Below are positions 61,800 to 64,000 of a stretch of DNA of 64,000 bases, one piece after another (the first letter of the stretch is position 1; every line of letters starts with the position of its first letter). The DNA is from Hydractinia symbiolongicarpus (Eukaryota > Cnidaria > Hydrozoa > Anthoathecata > Hydractiniidae), in NCBI RefSeq assembly GCF_029227915.1, contig NC_079876.1, forward strand, positions 33,959,828 to 34,023,827, written 5' to 3'. Below the pieces are notes generated by a model. That model saw only the letters and a list, made by a program, of their open reading frames with translations. It ran no database searches and was not told where the DNA came from. The position numbers and the translations under genes are program-made.

Positions 61800-64000
61800 C
61801 CATACAACTTAGTAATACCGAAAAAATATCGCTAAATACATGTTGGTACAAATATGTGACTCAACCGTTGTAACTCAAACGGATTGATACTGTTAGAAAG
61901 TCAATGAAATGTAGTTTTTGAAACTGTCGCTATTTTTTCAGTGCGCGATAACGGTCAGGATTGGTCCCACAGTTAAAAATGACTTATTAATCCAAATTTT
62001 TAATTGAAGTGCTACCACAGCGCCCAGTGAAATCGCTTAGTTTCAGCAATCATTTCAAATTAAGAAGAATGTTATTTCTTGGAGTCCAATTGTCTCACTT
62101 TCACATCTATAAGGTCACAGTCCATAATTAGTTCAACTAAGTCTCACAGTCAATCGTTTCACTGTTAAAAGCCATACAACTTAGTAATACCGAAACAATA
62201 TCGCTAAATACATGTTGGTACGAATATGTGACACAACAGTTGTAACTCAAACGGACTGACACCGTTAGAAAGTCAATCAAATGTAGTTTTTAAAGCTGTA
62301 GCTACTTCTTCAGCGCGCGATAACGGATAGGATTGGTTCCATAGTAAAGAATGACTTATTTGTCTAAACTCTTAAATGAAGCGCTACGACAGCGGCCAGT
62401 GTAATCGCTGAGGTCCGGCAATCACGTCAAATTTAGAAGAATGTTATTTCTTGGAGTCCAATTGTCTCATTTTTCACATTTATCATTTCACAGTCCAAAG
62501 TTAGTTCAATTAAGTCCCACAGTCAATCGTTTCATTGTTAAAAGCGATGCAACCTAGTAATATCAAAAAAATATCGCTAAATACATGTTGGTACCAATAT
62601 GTGACACAACCGTTGTAACTCAAACGGACTGACACCGTTAGAACGTCAATGAAATGTAGTTTTTGAAGCTGTAGCTACTTCTTCAGCGCGCCATAACGGC
62701 TAGGATTGGTCCCACAGTAAAATTTGACTTATTTATCTAATTTTTTAAATGAAGCGCTACCACAGCGCCCAGTGAAATCGCTGAGTTTCGGCAATCCTTT
62801 CAAATTAAGAAGAATGTTATTTCTTGGAGTCCAATTGTCTCACTTTCACATTTATAAGGTCACAGTCCATAATCAGTTCAATTAAGTCTCACAGTCAATC
62901 GTTTCACTGTTAAAAGCAATGCAACCTAGTAATATCAGATAAATATCGCTAAATACATGTTGGTACGAATATGTGACTCAACCGTTGTAACTCAAACGGA
63001 TTGATACTGTTAGAAAGTCAATGAAATGTAGTTTTTGAAACTGTCGCTATTTCTTCAGCGCGCGATAACGGCTAGGGTTGGTCCCACAGTTAAAAATGAC
63101 TTATTAATCTAAATTTTTAATTGAAGCGCTACCACAGCGCCCAGTGAACCCGCTGAGTTTCGGCAATCATTTCAAATTAAGAAGAATGTTTTTTCTTGGA
63201 GTCCAATTGTCTCACTTTCACATTTATAAGGTCACAGTCCATAATCAGTTCAATTAAGTCTCACAGCCAATCGTTTCACTGTTAAAATTTTTACAACTTA
63301 GTAATACCGAAAAAATATCGCTAAATACATGTTGGTACGAATATGTGACTCAACCGTTGTAACTTAAACGGATTGATACTGTTAGAAAGTCAATGAAATG
63401 TAGTTTTTAAAACTGTCGCTTTTTCTTCAGCGCGCGATAACGGCCAGGATTGGTCCCACAGTTAAAAATGACTTATTAATCTAAATTTTTAATTGAAGTG
63501 CTACCACAGCGCCCAGGGAAACCGCTGAGTTTCGGCAATCATTTCAAATTAAGAAGAATGTTATTTCTTGGAGTCCAATTGTCTCACTTTCACATCTATA
63601 AGGTCACAGTCCATAATCAGTTCAACTAAGTCTCACAGTCAATCGTTTCACTGTTAAAAGCCATACAACTTAGTAATACCGAAAAAATATCGCTAAATAG
63701 ATGTTGGTACGAATATGTGACACAACCGTTGCAACTCAAACGGACTGACACCGTTAGAAAGTCAATGAAATATAGTTTTTGAAGCTGTAGCTACTTCTTC
63801 AGCGCGCGATAACGGATAGGATTGGTTCCACAGTAAAGAATGACTTATTTGTCTAAACTCGTAAATGAAGCTCTACCACAGCGGCCAGTGTAATCGCTGA
63901 GGTCCGGCAATCACGTCAAATTAAGAAGAATGTTATTTCTCGGAGTCCAATTGTCTCATTTTTCACATTTATCAATTCACAGTCCAAATTTAGTTCAATT
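61800..64000 (+). repeat. Satellite array to the right of the retrotransposon
   Basis: The interrupted monomer finishes at 61868. Further units start at 61869, 62241, 62614, 62986, 63358 and 63730, and the array continues past the window edge. These share private variants with the units just left of the insertion (ACTTAGTAATACCG, GTCCATAATCAGTTCAA, TTCAATTTCAAATT-like middles, GCTGTAGCTACTTCTTCAGC). Units at 61869-62600 and 63358-64000 are more alike, a four-monomer spacing of about 1489 bp. No gene is visible. Confidence 0.95.

Noticed and set aside
1-64000. Regularly spaced repeats considered as a CRISPR array
   Set aside because: The repeat unit is about 373 bp with no unique spacers, there are no cas genes, and the mobile element is of animal type.
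1-64000. Monomer as an ancient dimer of two ~186-bp halves
   Set aside because: Aligning the halves by eye gives only short local matches around GTCCCACAGT, not convincing similarity over the full length.
1-64000. A new multi-gene system hidden in the window
   Set aside because: Apart from the LINE fragment there is no sustained coding potential on either strand. What is unusual here is the repeat architecture.

Overview
This window is eukaryotic, non-genic DNA. Apart from one retrotransposon, all of it is a head-to-tail satellite array with a monomer of about 372-374 bp, roughly 170 monomers, AT-rich and all in the + orientation. I phase monomers at the motif TGTAACTCAAACGG, which recurs at 1, 374, 746, 1118, 1490, 1864 and so on. 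There is no host gene, tRNA, rRNA or CRISPR array. The only true coding sequence is the reverse transcriptase of a 5'-truncated Jockey/CR1-type non-LTR retrotransposon at about 59,539-61,799. Element and satellite suggest an invertebrate animal, but I cannot name the species. A centromeric or heterochromatic site is plausible but is an inference.

Layout. (1) 1-16,979: diverged monomers with local duplications (374/746; a 747-bp dimer at 4473 and 5220) and four copies of a deleted 142-145 bp monomer. (2) 16,980-45,562: a homogenised core with nested higher-order repeats. I name the monomer types A-J; C', D' and E' are relatives of C, D and E, S is the short monomer, and P means a block of ABCDE type. 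A five-monomer block (P5 = A-B-C-D-E, 1867 bp) alternates with an eleven-unit block (L = A-B-F-S-G-H-I-J-C'-D'-E', 3878 bp). The order is P3(16980) P5(18101) P5(19968) L(21835) P3(25713) P3(26833) P5(27953) L(29820) P4(33698) L-minus-one(35191) P4(38697) L-minus-one(40190) P4(43695), then A(45189). This gives long-range offsets of 1867, 1120, 7985 and 4999 bp. (3) 45,563-50,032: a six-monomer 2235-bp unit present twice. (4) 50,033-59,538: diverged monomers with irregular deletions. (5) 59,539-61,799: the retrotransposon. (6) 61,800-64,000: diverged monomers, resuming at the exact phase interrupted by the insertion.

How it behaves. Many junctions are in-register fusions of two monomer types, the signature of unequal crossover or related recombination. 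The same kinds of event recur with different breakpoints. Diverged edges around a homogenised core fit a satellite that is amplified from the middle outward. The retrotransposon sits in the diverged edge, is not amplified with its surroundings, keeps one continuous reading frame of about 621 codons, and has an in-frame deletion next to its catalytic motif that probably inactivates it.
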